A program made the translations under genes and the position numbers. From an uncultured Bacteroidia bacterium (GTDB lineage Bacteria > Bacteroidota > Bacteroidia > NS11-12g > UBA9320), in NCBI GenBank assembly GCA_943787465.1, contig CALSMN010000003.1, positions 129,093 through 193,092 on the forward strand: a stretch of 64,000 nucleotides of DNA, given 5' to 3'. The notes beneath the pieces were generated by a model that saw nothing but the letters and a program-made list of their open reading frames with translations, was not told the DNA's origin and ran no database searches. Below are positions 46,372 through 56,028 of the stretch, piece by piece. Positions within the stretch are counted from its first letter, which is position 1. Each line of letters starts with the position of its first letter.

Positions 46372-48231
46372 ATGAGAGAGTCATTATTTATCGTATTTTT
46401 TGGTATCTTTACATCGGCTTTTTGCCAAACAGAGGTAAAGCAAACCTCGGATATTCAGGTTTACAAACACTGGAATATTCATTTTAGTGAATCCAATAAT
46501 GGTTTAGAGCTTAGCAAACTTAAAGATAACGCTGTAGCACCTGCTCCGATTATGCGAAGCCATATGGTAAAACAGAAAATTGATGCCCAGCGAAAAAGGA
46601 TGCATCTTAAATCTAAAACTTCCTACCAAACACAACCCCAAGATCTCAATCCACGTAAGGATGCTAGCTTCAATGGGAAGCCAATAGGAAATGCAGGTAT
46701 TCCTAACGATAATACCATGGCTATTAGTAATGATGGAATCATTATTTCTGCCATCAATAGTACCGTTACCATATTGAATGAAGCGGGAGAAAGACTGGGT
46801 TTCAAAACCTTGTATGGAATGACAGGTGGACAACTGGGGCTCTTGGATCGTTATTATGATCCTAAAGTAATCTATGATCCGGTTGCCGATCGATTTATAT
46901 TAGTATTTCTAGAGGGAAGCACAAGTTCTGATACCCGAATAGTCATAGGTTTTACTGCAACCAATGATCCAACCCAGATTTGGAATTTTTATGCATTAAA
47001 TGGCAAACCTTTGGGTGGTAAGACATGGAGTGATTATCCCATTATTGCTCATAATAAAACCGATCTTTATATTACAGTAAACCTTCTTCGAGATAATGAA
47101 AGTTGGCAGGAAGGTTTTGTAGAAAGTTTTATTTGGCAAGTGAATAAAAATGATGGTTACGACAACCAAGCGAATTTAACACAACGATTATTTTCTGGGA
47201 TCACATATGGAGGGCAACCAGTTTGGAGTATTTGCCCTGTTCAGCCAGGTTTAGATTTTGATCAAGATTATATGTATTTTTTATCTGTGAGACCAGATGC
47301 GTCATCCAACGACACGGTATTCTTACATAAAATTACCCATAATTCATTATCACCGGAGGCTGATCACCAACTAACGGTTTTGAAGGCAGATCTTCCATAC
47401 GGAGTTCCTCCCTCAGCTTACCAACCGATTGAAGGTTTTAGATTACAGACCAATGACACCCGGGTATTGAGTGCAGTATGTCATAATAATACCATTCATT
47501 ATGTTCAAAGTTCAATATTAACCGATGATATCCGTTCCGGTATTTACCACGGTATTATTACTTCAATCAAGGGAAAGCCTGAACTCAAAGGTGAGATTAT
47601 TTCTTCAGATGTGCTTGATTTTGCCTATCCTTCTATAACATATGTTGGAAAAGATTCTTTCGATGAGCATGCTATGGTCATCACTTTTTCACATGTCGGT
47701 GAGCAAGATTTTGCAGGAACAAGTGCGATTTACCATACCAAAAAAAGAGGGTTAGAACGGTTGTACTCTGAAATCATTCAGGTTAAATCGGGAGATAGTT
47801 TGATCAATACTTTTGTAAACGATACCGCTGAACGATGGGGTGATTATACGGATATCCAAAGAAAATATAATGAGGATGGTGTGGTATGGCTCTGCGGAAG
47901 TTATGGAGATAGTTTAGGAAAAAATAACGTATGGATATCAAAATTACGGGTCAAGAATGAAGTCATCGTCTTGGATAAGTTTATTGCTTATCCCAATCCT
48001 GTAAATACATCACTCACAATTAGTGTTAATTTTCCAACCGTTGATCAGGTTAGTTTTCAATTAGTAAATATGCTGGGGGAAATAGTTAAAGAAATTAAGG
48101 ATGAGCATGTGACACAAGGCAATTATGAATTTTTATTAAATACCGCTGATTTGAGTCCAGGTCAATATGTTCTCAGTTTATACAGTCAATCAGGAGAAAA
48201 ACTAAATACTCAAAAAATAAGCGTGAACTAG
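46372..48231 (+). CDS. Secreted protein with T9SS type A sorting domain
   Basis: This 619-residue protein has a signal peptide (about residues 1-18, ending FCQT) and a large domain of unknown function (about 90-540) with propeller-like repeated phrases (DRYYDPKVIYDPVADRFILV, TWSDYPIIAHNKTDLYIT, WGDYTDIQRKYNEDG). These resemble sialidase-like or exo-alpha folds, but no catalytic motif is clear. The C-terminal T9SS domain begins at FIAYPNPVNTSLTI and ends in QKISVN. It is a likely T9SS cargo. gpsA follows eight bases later. Confidence 0.8.
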   Translation: MRESLFIVFFGIFTSAFCQTEVKQTSDIQVYKHWNIHFSESNNGLELSKLKDNAVAPAPIMRSHMVKQKIDAQRKRMHLKSKTSYQTQPQDLNPRKDASFNGKPIGNAGIPNDNTMAISNDGIIISAINSTVTILNEAGERLGFKTLYGMTGGQLGLLDRYYDPKVIYDPVADRFILVFLEGSTSSDTRIVIGFTATNDPTQIWNFYALNGKPLGGKTWSDYPIIAHNKTDLYITVNLLRDNESWQEGFVESFIWQVNKNDGYDNQANLTQRLFSGITYGGQPVWSICPVQPGLDFDQDYMYFLSVRPDASSNDTVFLHKITHNSLSPEADHQLTVLKADLPYGVPPSAYQPIEGFRLQTNDTRVLSAVCHNNTIHYVQSSILTDDIRSGIYHGIITSIKGKPELKGEIISSDVLDFAYPSITYVGKDSFDEHAMVITFSHVGEQDFAGTSAIYHTKKRGLERLYSEIIQVKSGDSLINTFVNDTAERWGDYTDIQRKYNEDGVVWLCGSYGDSLGKNNVWISKLRVKNEVIVLDKFIAYPNPVNTSLTISVNFPTVDQVSFQLVNMLGEIVKEIKDEHVTQGNYEFLLNTADLSPGQYVLSLYSQSGEKLNTQKISVN

Positions 48232-48239
48232 AAAGCTCG

Positions 48240-49232
48240 ATGGAAAAAATATTAGTAGTAGGAAGCGGAAGTTGGGGAACAGCACTCGTTAAAATTATAT
48301 TGGAAAATAAACAGCTTAACGTGGATTGGTGGGTTCGTAATGAACAAGTGGCCAAAAAAATTAATGCTAGTGGAAAAAATCCAAAGTATTTGCGTCCGGT
48401 TCAATTGGACACCCAACGTGTTAGGGCAAGTTCAGATATTAAACAGCTTATAGCTTGCAATTCTACTATTTTACTAGTTACACCTTCAGCTTTCATTGCT
48501 GATTTGTTCAAAGATGTTTCTGCTGAAGATCTTATGGATAAAAAGATAATTTCTGCTATTAAGGGGGTAGAGCCAAAAACACTTAAAATTATTGGTGAAT
48601 ATTTTTTTGAACATAAAGGAGTTCAGGAAAACAATTTTGGGGTCATTACGGGTCCATGCCATGCCGAAGAGGTAGCTTTAGAAAAATTAAGCTATCTAAC
48701 TTTTGCGAGTACGAATTCGGTTTTTGCTGATTCTATTTGCGAGATGCTTTCCTGTGACTATATTTCCGTGTCACCAAGTGCAGACATCTATGGTACAGAG
48801 ATAGCTGCTGTATTAAAAAATGTATATGCCATCGCTTGTGGAATGTGTCACAGTCTTGGATATGGGGATAATTTTCAGGCGGTTTTAGTCAGTAATGCCA
48901 TTCGTGAGATAAAGCGTTTTATTGCTGCAGTTCATCCTATTGATCGCGATACAGATGATAGCGCATATCTCGGGGATCTATTGGTTACGGCCTATTCTCA
49001 ATACAGCAGGAATAGAACATTAGGAGCCATGCTTGGAAAAGGCTATTCAGTGGAGTCGGCTTTATTAGAAATGGAAATGATAGCTGAAGGCTATTACGCG
49101 ACAGAAAGCATGTATAAGTTTAACTTCAATTTTGGGGTACAAATGCCCATATTAGATTTTGTGTATCAAATTATCTATCAGAAAAATGATCCAAAAGAAG
49201 CAGCTATTCAATTATCACAACAATTAAACTGA
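48240..49232 (+). CDS. gpsA: NAD(P)-dependent glycerol-3-phosphate dehydrogenase
   Basis: GpsA reduces dihydroxyacetone phosphate to sn-glycerol 3-phosphate for phospholipid synthesis. The 330-residue protein has the N-terminal Rossmann motif VVGSGSWGTALVKI, a central ITGPCHAEEVA, the catalytic Lys in AAVLKNVYAIACGM and the C-terminal helical domain. It begins a group with a GldL-like membrane protein and a DUF2797 protein. Confidence 0.93.
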   Translation: MEKILVVGSGSWGTALVKIILENKQLNVDWWVRNEQVAKKINASGKNPKYLRPVQLDTQRVRASSDIKQLIACNSTILLVTPSAFIADLFKDVSAEDLMDKKIISAIKGVEPKTLKIIGEYFFEHKGVQENNFGVITGPCHAEEVALEKLSYLTFASTNSVFADSICEMLSCDYISVSPSADIYGTEIAAVLKNVYAIACGMCHSLGYGDNFQAVLVSNAIREIKRFIAAVHPIDRDTDDSAYLGDLLVTAYSQYSRNRTLGAMLGKGYSVESALLEMEMIAEGYYATESMYKFNFNFGVQMPILDFVYQIIYQKNDPKEAAIQLSQQLN

Positions 49233-49233
49233 T

Positions 49234-49743
49234 ATGAAAAAGACACTCATAACTTTAATCTATTCCTCGTTGAGCTTATTAGTTTTAGTCTATCTATTTA
49301 AGTTGATGAGTTGGCCTGGACTGGCAGATTTGTCAAAAGGTGTTTTTTGGTTACATGTTGGCTCCTATTTGGGGTATTCTTTTTTTGTTAATCCCAAAGA
49401 TGATAGAATCATTTATCCACTTATTTTACTTGTAGGTAGTATTGCTTTCAATACTTTTCAAATCGAGGTGGGTCTCTGGTTTACCTATGTTGTATTTGGC
49501 TTATTGTGGATCTACGTTTCCTTTCATTTATTGATAAAAAATTACTTGGCTACTTCGAATATTCCCTTTCTTACCCCTTTAAATTATCTTGCTATCATCT
49601 TGTTTGGATTAGCTGGTATTTTTAAAATGAATCATTTAGCCTTTACAGACACATTATTTGTTTCGGGTTCTGCCTCTTTATGTTTTTTACTCATTTTAGC
49701 AGGGATCACCAAAGGAATAGAACGAAAAAAAATGAATAAGTGA
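49234..49743 (+). CDS. Six-helix membrane protein with GldL-like motifs
   Basis: This 169-residue protein has about six membrane helices (residues 5-24, 36-51, 59-77, 79-100, 115-133 and 139-159). Two short segments, LFKLMSWPGLADLSKG after helix 1 and IFKMNHLAFTDTLFVSG after helix 5, resemble the FKxMHWPGA signature of the T9SS motor protein GldL and its relatives. The protein lacks the cytoplasmic coiled-coil tail of GldL. Its function is unknown. Its TGA overlaps a possible GTG of the DUF2797 gene, so the two are likely coupled. Confidence 0.65.
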   Translation: MKKTLITLIYSSLSLLVLVYLFKLMSWPGLADLSKGVFWLHVGSYLGYSFFVNPKDDRIIYPLILLVGSIAFNTFQIEVGLWFTYVVFGLLWIYVSFHLLIKNYLATSNIPFLTPLNYLAIILFGLAGIFKMNHLAFTDTLFVSGSASLCFLLILAGITKGIERKKMNK

Positions 49744-49745
49744 CT

Positions 49746-50561
49746 ATGCAAATAGAAGGGAATCTTAGAAAAATGAGTAATGAGCTGGTAAATAATATTC
49801 CACAATATCATTTACCTATACATGATATCATTTCACCTCAAGATCATGTGGATATGAATTTGTTAATTGGAGAGCATATTCGAATAGAATATAAAGGATA
49901 CATTAATTCGATCTTATCAGGTAAAAAGATGAATAAGGTATTTGGTGAGGGTCTTACATACCAGGAATTTATGGAAAGTCCTATAGCAAGTCCAAGTATC
50001 ATGCGACCAGAACTTAGTGAGATCCATAATGGTATCGCATTACGTGATTATGAATGGGAGGTTAAGCATCACCTGCAACCCCACTATGTATATATTGCCC
50101 TTACCAGCAATTACAAAGTAGGGGTGACACGAACTACGAATAGACCTTACCGTTGGATAGATCAAGGAGCAACGCAAGCCATTATTTTGGCTGAAGTTCC
50201 ATATCGACAACTCGCGGGCCTTATTGAGGTAAGTTTGAAATCGCACATACGTGATAAAACTGCGTGGCAAAAAATGTTAAAAGGTGTGATAGATGAAGAA
50301 AAAAATATTGAGGAGGTAAAAGCAGAAATGAGCGCCTTAGTTCCCCTAGAATATCAATCTTTTATTTCAAACAAAAACGAGGTATGCCATATCAACTATC
50401 CAGTATTAGCATTTCCAGAGAAAGTAAAAAGTTTGAAATTAGAGAGAGATCATATCATTGAGCAAAAACTAATGGGCATTAAAGGACAATATCTCATTTT
50501 TAAAGATGGCGTGTTAAATGTAAGAAGTCATGCTGGATATCGGGTAGTGATTAACTTTTGA
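49746..50561 (+). CDS. DUF2797 family protein lacking the family cysteines
   Basis: This 271-residue protein matches DUF2797, a family of unknown function. The conserved core KVGVTRTTNRPYRWIDQGAT and the AWQKMLKG segment are present. From memory, other members carry clustered cysteines before this core (GYCYxCF, CxxCIVRPELC, GTC, HCF). Here the aligned positions are GLTYQEF, ASPSIMRPELS and KHHLQPH, without cysteine. The only Cys in the protein is near residue 215. The start is ATG 49746, or GTG 49740 overlapping the previous stop. Confidence 0.75.
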   Translation: MQIEGNLRKMSNELVNNIPQYHLPIHDIISPQDHVDMNLLIGEHIRIEYKGYINSILSGKKMNKVFGEGLTYQEFMESPIASPSIMRPELSEIHNGIALRDYEWEVKHHLQPHYVYIALTSNYKVGVTRTTNRPYRWIDQGATQAIILAEVPYRQLAGLIEVSLKSHIRDKTAWQKMLKGVIDEEKNIEEVKAEMSALVPLEYQSFISNKNEVCHINYPVLAFPEKVKSLKLERDHIIEQKLMGIKGQYLIFKDGVLNVRSHAGYRVVINF

Positions 50562-50629
50562 GATAAGGAAACATTTGTGCGGATAGATTTGTTAATAGCT
50601 TTACTAAACTAACCCTTATTTTCGCATCA

Positions 50630-51631
50630 TTGGGACAACAACAAACATCAGACCGAAAAAAAGATCACATTGATTTAGCTTTCAAATCAGCTTTATCAAA
50701 TCAAGATTCAAGATTTTATTACGAACCACTTTTTTCGGGACACCCTTCCGAAGAATTAACACCAGTCCCGTTTGTTGGTAAAACCATGCAAGCACCAATT
50801 TGGATAAGTAGTATGACTGGGGGCACCAAGGAGGCGAGTATTATCAATAAAAATTTAGCGAAAGCATGCGGTCAATTTGGTTTAGGTATGGGCTTAGGGT
50901 CTTGTAGAATAATAATAGATGATAATGAATATCTTTCTGATTTTCAATTAAGAAAATTTGCTTTAGACGCTCCACTTTATGCCAATTTGGGAATAGCTCA
51001 ACTTGAAACTCTTTTTAAAGAACAAAAAGAGTATCTAATTGCAGAACTCATTAAAAAAACAGAAACAGATGGGTTGATTATTCATGTGAATCCCTTACAA
51101 GAATGGCTCCAGCCTGAGGGTGACATCATTAATTTTTCTCCAATAGACACCATTAAAAAAACGATAGATTTAAATATAAAGGTTATTGTCAAAGAGGTTG
51201 GTCAAGGATTTGGTCCAGAAAGTCTTCGAGCTTTGATGAAACTTCCACTTGCAGCCATAGATTTCGGGGCACACGGTGGTACAAATTTTAGTAAATTAGA
51301 AATGCATCGCAGCCAACCCATTAAACAAGATGCTTTTGATAAGATTGCATCTTGGGGACATTCTGCAGCAGAAATGGTAGGTTTTCATAATTGTTTATTG
51401 GAAGAACTACAACAAGAATCTAATCATAATGATATTATAATAAGCGGTGGCGTTCAAGATTTTATGGATGGTTTTTTTCTAATCAATAAATCACAAGCTA
51501 ATGCTGTTTATGGTCAGGCATCCGCTTTTTTAAAGTATGCACGTGGCGATTATGAAGTATTAGAAGACTATACTAAACTTCAAATAAACGGACTAAAATT
51601 AGCAAATACGTATTTAAAAATCAGACCTTAA
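50630..51631 (+). CDS. fni: Type 2 isopentenyl-diphosphate isomerase
   Basis: Fni interconverts isopentenyl and dimethylallyl diphosphate using FMN. The 333-residue TIM barrel shows RKKDHIDLAF at the N terminus, the APIWISSMTGGTKEA loop, HVNPLQEWLQPEGD, VKEVGQGFG and IDFGAHGGTNF. There is no ATG, so TTG 50630 is the likely start; TATTTTCG, one mismatch from the -7 consensus, lies five bases before it. It opens the mevalonate cluster and is followed by mvaA after three bases. Confidence 0.93.
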   Translation: MGQQQTSDRKKDHIDLAFKSALSNQDSRFYYEPLFSGHPSEELTPVPFVGKTMQAPIWISSMTGGTKEASIINKNLAKACGQFGLGMGLGSCRIIIDDNEYLSDFQLRKFALDAPLYANLGIAQLETLFKEQKEYLIAELIKKTETDGLIIHVNPLQEWLQPEGDIINFSPIDTIKKTIDLNIKVIVKEVGQGFGPESLRALMKLPLAAIDFGAHGGTNFSKLEMHRSQPIKQDAFDKIASWGHSAAEMVGFHNCLLEELQQESNHNDIIISGGVQDFMDGFFLINKSQANAVYGQASAFLKYARGDYEVLEDYTKLQINGLKLANTYLKIRP

Positions 51632-51634
51632 ATC

Positions 51635-52957
51635 ATGCATGTTTCAGGATTTTCCAAATTATCTAAAGATGATAAAATTGAATGGTTAGTCAATCATTAT
51701 TTTAATGGAAGTGAGGAAGCAAAAACCACGTTAACTTCCTATTGGCATCAGGACCAGGAGCTTCAAAAAATGCATGATGAGTTTATAGAAAATACACTCA
51801 CCAATTTTTATGTTCCCTTCGGAATAGCCCCTAACTTTTTAATTAATGGAAAAACATATGCAGTTCCCATGGTCATTGAAGAAAGTTCTGTGGTTGCAGC
51901 AGCTTCAAAATCGGCCAACTTTTGGTTAGATAAAGGTGGATTTAAGGCTACCGTAAAAAGCACTATCAAAATGGGTCATGTTCATTTCATCTGGAATGGG
52001 AGTGAAAAAGCTCAATTGAGACAATTTATAGCACATATTAATCCTATTTTCTTTGAGCAGACGGATGCTATAACAGCCAATATGCAAAAAAGAGGCGGCG
52101 GCATATTAAGTGTAAACTTAATCGATAAGACCCATGATATACCCAATTACTATCAATTAGAGGTAAAATTTGAAACATGCGATAGTATGGGTGCTAATTT
52201 CATTAATTCTTGTTTAGAAAAGTTAGCTGAAGTGCTTAAAAATGAAATAATGACATCTGACCTCGCACCCAATCAGGTGGAGATAATCATGTGTATATTG
52301 AGTAACTACACACCTGAATGCATTGTTAGCGTTGAGGTTTCATGCCCAGTAGAAAAAATGGTTGAAGGAACCCAGCTCTCATCCAAAGAATTCACAGAGC
52401 GTTTTGCATTAGCTGTAAAAATTGCAGAAACACAGCCTTATAGAGCAGTAACGCATAATAAGGGAATCATGAATGGAATAGATGCTGTGGTACTAGCTAC
52501 TGGAAATGATTTTAGAGCTGTTGAGGCTTCAGCTCATGCCTATGCATCTCGAAACGGAACCTATTCGAGTCTCACTCATACACAAATTTCAGATGGAATA
52601 TTTCGTTTTTATCTAGAAATTCCCTTAGCATTAGGAACAGTTGGAGGGATTACGGGATTGCACCCATTAGTGAAGTTTTCACATCAATTGCTTGGAAATC
52701 CAAGTGCAGAAGACCTCATGATAATAACTGCAAGTGTAGGATTGGCTCAAAATTTTTCTGCACTCCGGAGTCTTACCACAACAGGTATACAGCAAGGTCA
52801 TATGAAAATGCATTTGCTAAATATATTGAATCAATTGGGAGCCAATGAATCTGAAAAACAAATAATTGTCAAGTATTTTATTACACATACACCTCACCAT
52901 GCAGAAGTAGTTGAAGCATTCAACAGCATACGACGAGGTGAGAAATTAATCCAGTAA
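51635..52957 (+). CDS. mvaA: Hydroxymethylglutaryl-CoA reductase (class II)
   Basis: This enzyme reduces HMG-CoA to mevalonate, the committed step of the mevalonate pathway. The 440-residue protein has the class II motifs: VIEESSVVAAASKSANFW (catalytic Glu and CoA site), ETCDSMGANFINSC, THNKGIMNGIDAV (catalytic Lys), LGTVGGITGLHPLV and the C-terminal GLAQNFSALRSLTTTGIQQG with the catalytic His in HMKMH. HMG-CoA synthase is not in the window. Confidence 0.94.
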   Translation: MHVSGFSKLSKDDKIEWLVNHYFNGSEEAKTTLTSYWHQDQELQKMHDEFIENTLTNFYVPFGIAPNFLINGKTYAVPMVIEESSVVAAASKSANFWLDKGGFKATVKSTIKMGHVHFIWNGSEKAQLRQFIAHINPIFFEQTDAITANMQKRGGGILSVNLIDKTHDIPNYYQLEVKFETCDSMGANFINSCLEKLAEVLKNEIMTSDLAPNQVEIIMCILSNYTPECIVSVEVSCPVEKMVEGTQLSSKEFTERFALAVKIAETQPYRAVTHNKGIMNGIDAVVLATGNDFRAVEASAHAYASRNGTYSSLTHTQISDGIFRFYLEIPLALGTVGGITGLHPLVKFSHQLLGNPSAEDLMIITASVGLAQNFSALRSLTTTGIQQGHMKMHLLNILNQLGANESEKQIIVKYFITHTPHHAEVVEAFNSIRRGEKLIQ

Positions 52958-52971
52958 ATACAAGTAACAAA

Positions 52972-53904
52972 TTGAGGCATTTTTTTTCACATGGTAAATT
53001 GCTTATAACTGGAGAATATGTGGTGCTTGATGATGCCTTATCCTTAGCTTTGCCCACCACATTAGGACAACATCTCTCTGTTAAAGAATATAAGGACTCA
53101 ACTTCTGAATCTCTCCTGTGGAAAAGTTATACATCAGATGGTGATTGTTGGTTTGAGGGAATATTTCAAAAATCCAAAAATTATTCCACTTCAGTTTCTT
53201 TAGTCTATCCTCGATCAGGCAACATGGGAAGTCAGGATATTGCCAACAAATTAATTCAAATATTAAATAAGGCGTGTATGCTTAATCCAGATTTTTTATC
53301 TGGAGGTGCATATGAAGTCGAAACAAAACTTGATTTTGACCGTAACTGGGGATTAGGCAGTAGTAGTACATTGATTTGTAATATTGCTAAGTGGGCAGAA
53401 GTCGATGCTTTTGAACTTTCTCAAGCCAGTTTTGGGGGAAGTGGGTATGACATTGCGGTAGGGATGTTGGGAGGCGACATACTATATCGGAATTCACAAC
53501 TATGGGAGGGTTTCGTATTTAATCCTTCTTTCCAGAGCCAATTGTATTTCGTTCATCTTAATCAGAAACAAGATAGTCGATCTGGAATACATATGTACAG
53601 AGAAAAAGAGGTTTCAAAACAAACAGTGACCTCAATTTCAACGATAACTGAAAAAATGATTTTGTGTACAGATTTTAAGGAGTTCCAAAAATTAGTAGTG
53701 GAGCATGAGCGGATAATTGCTTCAGTTATTGAAAAAGAACCCATCAAGCAAGTATTATTTAGTGATTATCCATATGCTATCAAATCATTAGGAGCTTGGG
53801 GAGGAGATTTTATTTTAGCCTGCGGGGATGAACAAACACCGGGCTATTTTGATCAAAGAGGATACAAAACTGTTCTTTCTTATCAAGAACTGATAAAAAA
53901 ATAG
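52972..53904 (+). CDS. GYDIA family GHMP kinase, candidate phosphomevalonate kinase
   Basis: This 310-residue protein has the GHMP kinase fold: GKLLITGEYVVLDDALSLAL (N-terminal motif), WGLGSSSTLICNIAKWA (ATP-binding GLGSSS, about residue 127) and SGYDIAVGMLGGDILY (the GYDIA signature). In the cluster HMG-CoA reductase, mevalonate kinase and MVD are accounted for, so this enzyme is the best candidate for phosphomevalonate kinase. That role is inferred from position. It starts at TTG 52972 (no ATG available), 14 bases after mvaA. Confidence 0.82.
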   Translation: MRHFFSHGKLLITGEYVVLDDALSLALPTTLGQHLSVKEYKDSTSESLLWKSYTSDGDCWFEGIFQKSKNYSTSVSLVYPRSGNMGSQDIANKLIQILNKACMLNPDFLSGGAYEVETKLDFDRNWGLGSSSTLICNIAKWAEVDAFELSQASFGGSGYDIAVGMLGGDILYRNSQLWEGFVFNPSFQSQLYFVHLNQKQDSRSGIHMYREKEVSKQTVTSISTITEKMILCTDFKEFQKLVVEHERIIASVIEKEPIKQVLFSDYPYAIKSLGAWGGDFILACGDEQTPGYFDQRGYKTVLSYQELIKK

Positions 53905-53917
53905 GTTATATTCAAAT

Positions 53918-53947
53918 TTTGATTAATCTAAAGAGCGAATACCTTTG
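53918..53947 (+). promoter_or_regulatory. Promoter of mvaD with both -33 and -7 boxes
   Basis: TTTG (53918-53921) and TACCTTTG (53940-53947) are separated by 18 bases, an almost exact match to the Bacteroidota TTTG-N19-TAnnTTTG promoter. The mvaD ATG follows 13 bases after the -7 box. This is the best promoter match in the window and suggests mvaD has its own promoter within the cluster. Confidence 0.65.
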
Positions 53948-53960
53948 TTAAATTATTAGC

Positions 53961-54986
53961 ATGGAATACAATACCACCTGGGAGAGTCCAAGTAATATAG
54001 CACTAGTAAAGTATTGGGGTAAAAAAAATGGAGGAATTCAATGGCCTGCAAACGCATCGATCAGTTTCACTCTCAGCCATTGTAAAACATCTACACAGCT
54101 TACTTTTTTTGAAGGTGAACCCTTAGAAATTGAGGTTTTATTGGATCAAAAGAAAGCCTTGAATTTTATCCCTAAAATCACCCAATTTTTTGAGCGAGTC
54201 GCATCCATTTATCCCTTCGTATTGAAGGGACGCTATGAGATTCAAACTTCCAATACTTTTCCGCATAGTAGCGGAATAGCAAGTAGTGCTAGTGGAATGA
54301 GTGCATTGGCACTATGTATCTGTGATATAGCAAAATCTAAAGGTTTACTCAAAGAAGATGATTTTTTTCGTCAAGCTTCAATTTTAGCTCGATTAGGTTC
54401 TGGAAGTGCATCACGATCGGTCTATGGACCGATGGCTGTTTGGGGTAAACATCAAACCTACAGCGGAAGTGATGATGACTTTGCAATCGCTTTTACGGAT
54501 ATAGCTCCTATTTTCAGGGGTTTTTGTGACACGATTTTACTTGTACACAAAGGACAAAAAACGGTTAGTAGTTCTGTTGGTCACAACTTAATTAATAATC
54601 ATCCATTTTCAGCAAATAGATTTGATCAAGCAACCGAACATATGTCTGATATGCAACACATATTACAGGCTGGAGATTTAGTCTCATTTGTTTCATTGGT
54701 AGAGCGAGAGGCATTGACTTTACATAGTCTAATGATGAGTAGCGATCCCTATTTTATACTGATGAAACCCAATACGCTAAAAATTATCGAAGCCATCTGG
54801 GAGAAAAGACAAAAAGATGGAGTGCTGTGGTGTTTTACCCTTGATGCAGGGGCTAATGTCCACTTTTTGTATCCTCAAACAGACAAAGCTGAAGCTATCC
54901 TATTTGTAGAAACCACATTAAAACAATATTGTGAGAATGGAGCCTTCATCCATGATCAAGTTGGCCTAGGTCCTCAGAAAGTGTAG
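53961..54986 (+). CDS. mvaD: Diphosphomevalonate decarboxylase
   Basis: MvaD decarboxylates mevalonate 5-diphosphate to isopentenyl diphosphate with ATP. The 341-residue GHMP-fold protein has SPSNIALVKYWGKKNGGIQW with the catalytic N-terminal Lys, NTFPHSSGIASSASGMSAL (substrate and ATP site), SGSASRSVYGPMAVW and the conserved catalytic Asp in TLDAGANVHFLYP. It has its own promoter and lies 56 bases after the GYDIA kinase gene. Confidence 0.94.
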   Translation: MEYNTTWESPSNIALVKYWGKKNGGIQWPANASISFTLSHCKTSTQLTFFEGEPLEIEVLLDQKKALNFIPKITQFFERVASIYPFVLKGRYEIQTSNTFPHSSGIASSASGMSALALCICDIAKSKGLLKEDDFFRQASILARLGSGSASRSVYGPMAVWGKHQTYSGSDDDFAIAFTDIAPIFRGFCDTILLVHKGQKTVSSSVGHNLINNHPFSANRFDQATEHMSDMQHILQAGDLVSFVSLVEREALTLHSLMMSSDPYFILMKPNTLKIIEAIWEKRQKDGVLWCFTLDAGANVHFLYPQTDKAEAILFVETTLKQYCENGAFIHDQVGLGPQKV

Positions 54987-55051
54987 CAGGTTTATCGAAT
55001 TTTTTATAAAACAATTAAACACAATTAAGTTCAAATCAAAACAACTTTTGA

Positions 55052-55059
55052 TACATTTG
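55052..55059 (+). promoter_or_regulatory. -7 box upstream of the mevalonate kinase gene
   Basis: TACATTTG is an exact TAnnTTTG match in the 105-base gap after mvaD, 32 bases before ATG 55092. A clear TTTG at -33 is not present. Confidence 0.45.
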
Positions 55060-55091
55060 CGTTTATATATCAAACATAATCATTCGTTTAA

Positions 55092-56018
55092 ATGATTAAA
55101 GAATCTTCATTCTACAGTAAAATTCTTCTCTTTGGAGAGTATGGCATTATTCAGGATGCTATGGGGTTATCTATTCCTTACAACTCATACCAAGGGAGGT
55201 TTCATTTCTCAAAGGATATGTATTCAGAGTCTAATGAACACCTTCGAACCTATTATACCTACCTGTCGTATTTAGATGTTACGCATCAGATTATTGCTAA
55301 ATTAGACTTAGAACAATTCAAAAAAGATATAAAAAAGGGTATAAGTTTTGACTCCTCTATTCCTCAAGGTTTTGGTGTAGGTAGTAGTGGAGCACTTGTA
55401 GCCGCAATTTATGACAAATATGCAGTACAGAAAATCGATCCAGAAAATATAACCAAAAGTGATTTATCTGAATTGAAGAAAATATTTGGTCAAATGGAAT
55501 CTCATTTTCATGGAGAAAGCTCGGGTCTAGATCCTTTGATATGCTACCTTAACTTACCTGTTATCATCAAGTCAAAAGAAGAATTAGATACCGTTGGGTT
55601 ACCTTCTCAGGAAACGGGTCAAGGAGCGATTTTTTTATTAAATACAAATGAGCCAGGGGAGACACAACCAATGGTTCAAATATTTATGGAAAAGATGAAG
55701 GAACAGGGATTTCGTAATATGGTAAAAACCGAATTAAAAAAGTATAATGACGAGTGTATTACATCTTTCCTAAAGGGTGATTTTATTCCATTATTTAAGA
55801 GTTTGAAACAACTTTCTTTAGTTCTTCTTCAAAATTTCAGTCCTATGATCCCCAATCAATTTCAATCTGTTTGGAAAAAAGGTATAGATTCTGGAGATTA
55901 CTATTTAAAATTGTGTGGTAGTGGTGGTGGAGGCTTTATATTAGGTTTTACCAGGGATTATAAACGTGCTCAATCTCAATTAAAAGGTTACCAATTAGAG
56001 TTGGTACAGCGGATATAA
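55092..56018 (+). CDS. Mevalonate kinase (GHMP kinase)
   Basis: This 308-residue GHMP kinase has SKILLFGEYGIIQDAMGLS (N-terminal substrate motif), PQGFGVGSSGALVAAIYDKY (ATP loop, about residue 94) and LCGSGGGGFILGF (motif 3). The fold and position in the cluster fit mevalonate kinase, which phosphorylates mevalonate at the 5-hydroxyl. The GYDIA kinase of the cluster could swap this role with it. It lies ten bases before the UbiA-like gene. Confidence 0.86.
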   Translation: MIKESSFYSKILLFGEYGIIQDAMGLSIPYNSYQGRFHFSKDMYSESNEHLRTYYTYLSYLDVTHQIIAKLDLEQFKKDIKKGISFDSSIPQGFGVGSSGALVAAIYDKYAVQKIDPENITKSDLSELKKIFGQMESHFHGESSGLDPLICYLNLPVIIKSKEELDTVGLPSQETGQGAIFLLNTNEPGETQPMVQIFMEKMKEQGFRNMVKTELKKYNDECITSFLKGDFIPLFKSLKQLSLVLLQNFSPMIPNQFQSVWKKGIDSGDYYLKLCGSGGGGFILGFTRDYKRAQSQLKGYQLELVQRI

Positions 56019-56028
56019 AATTGAAAAT

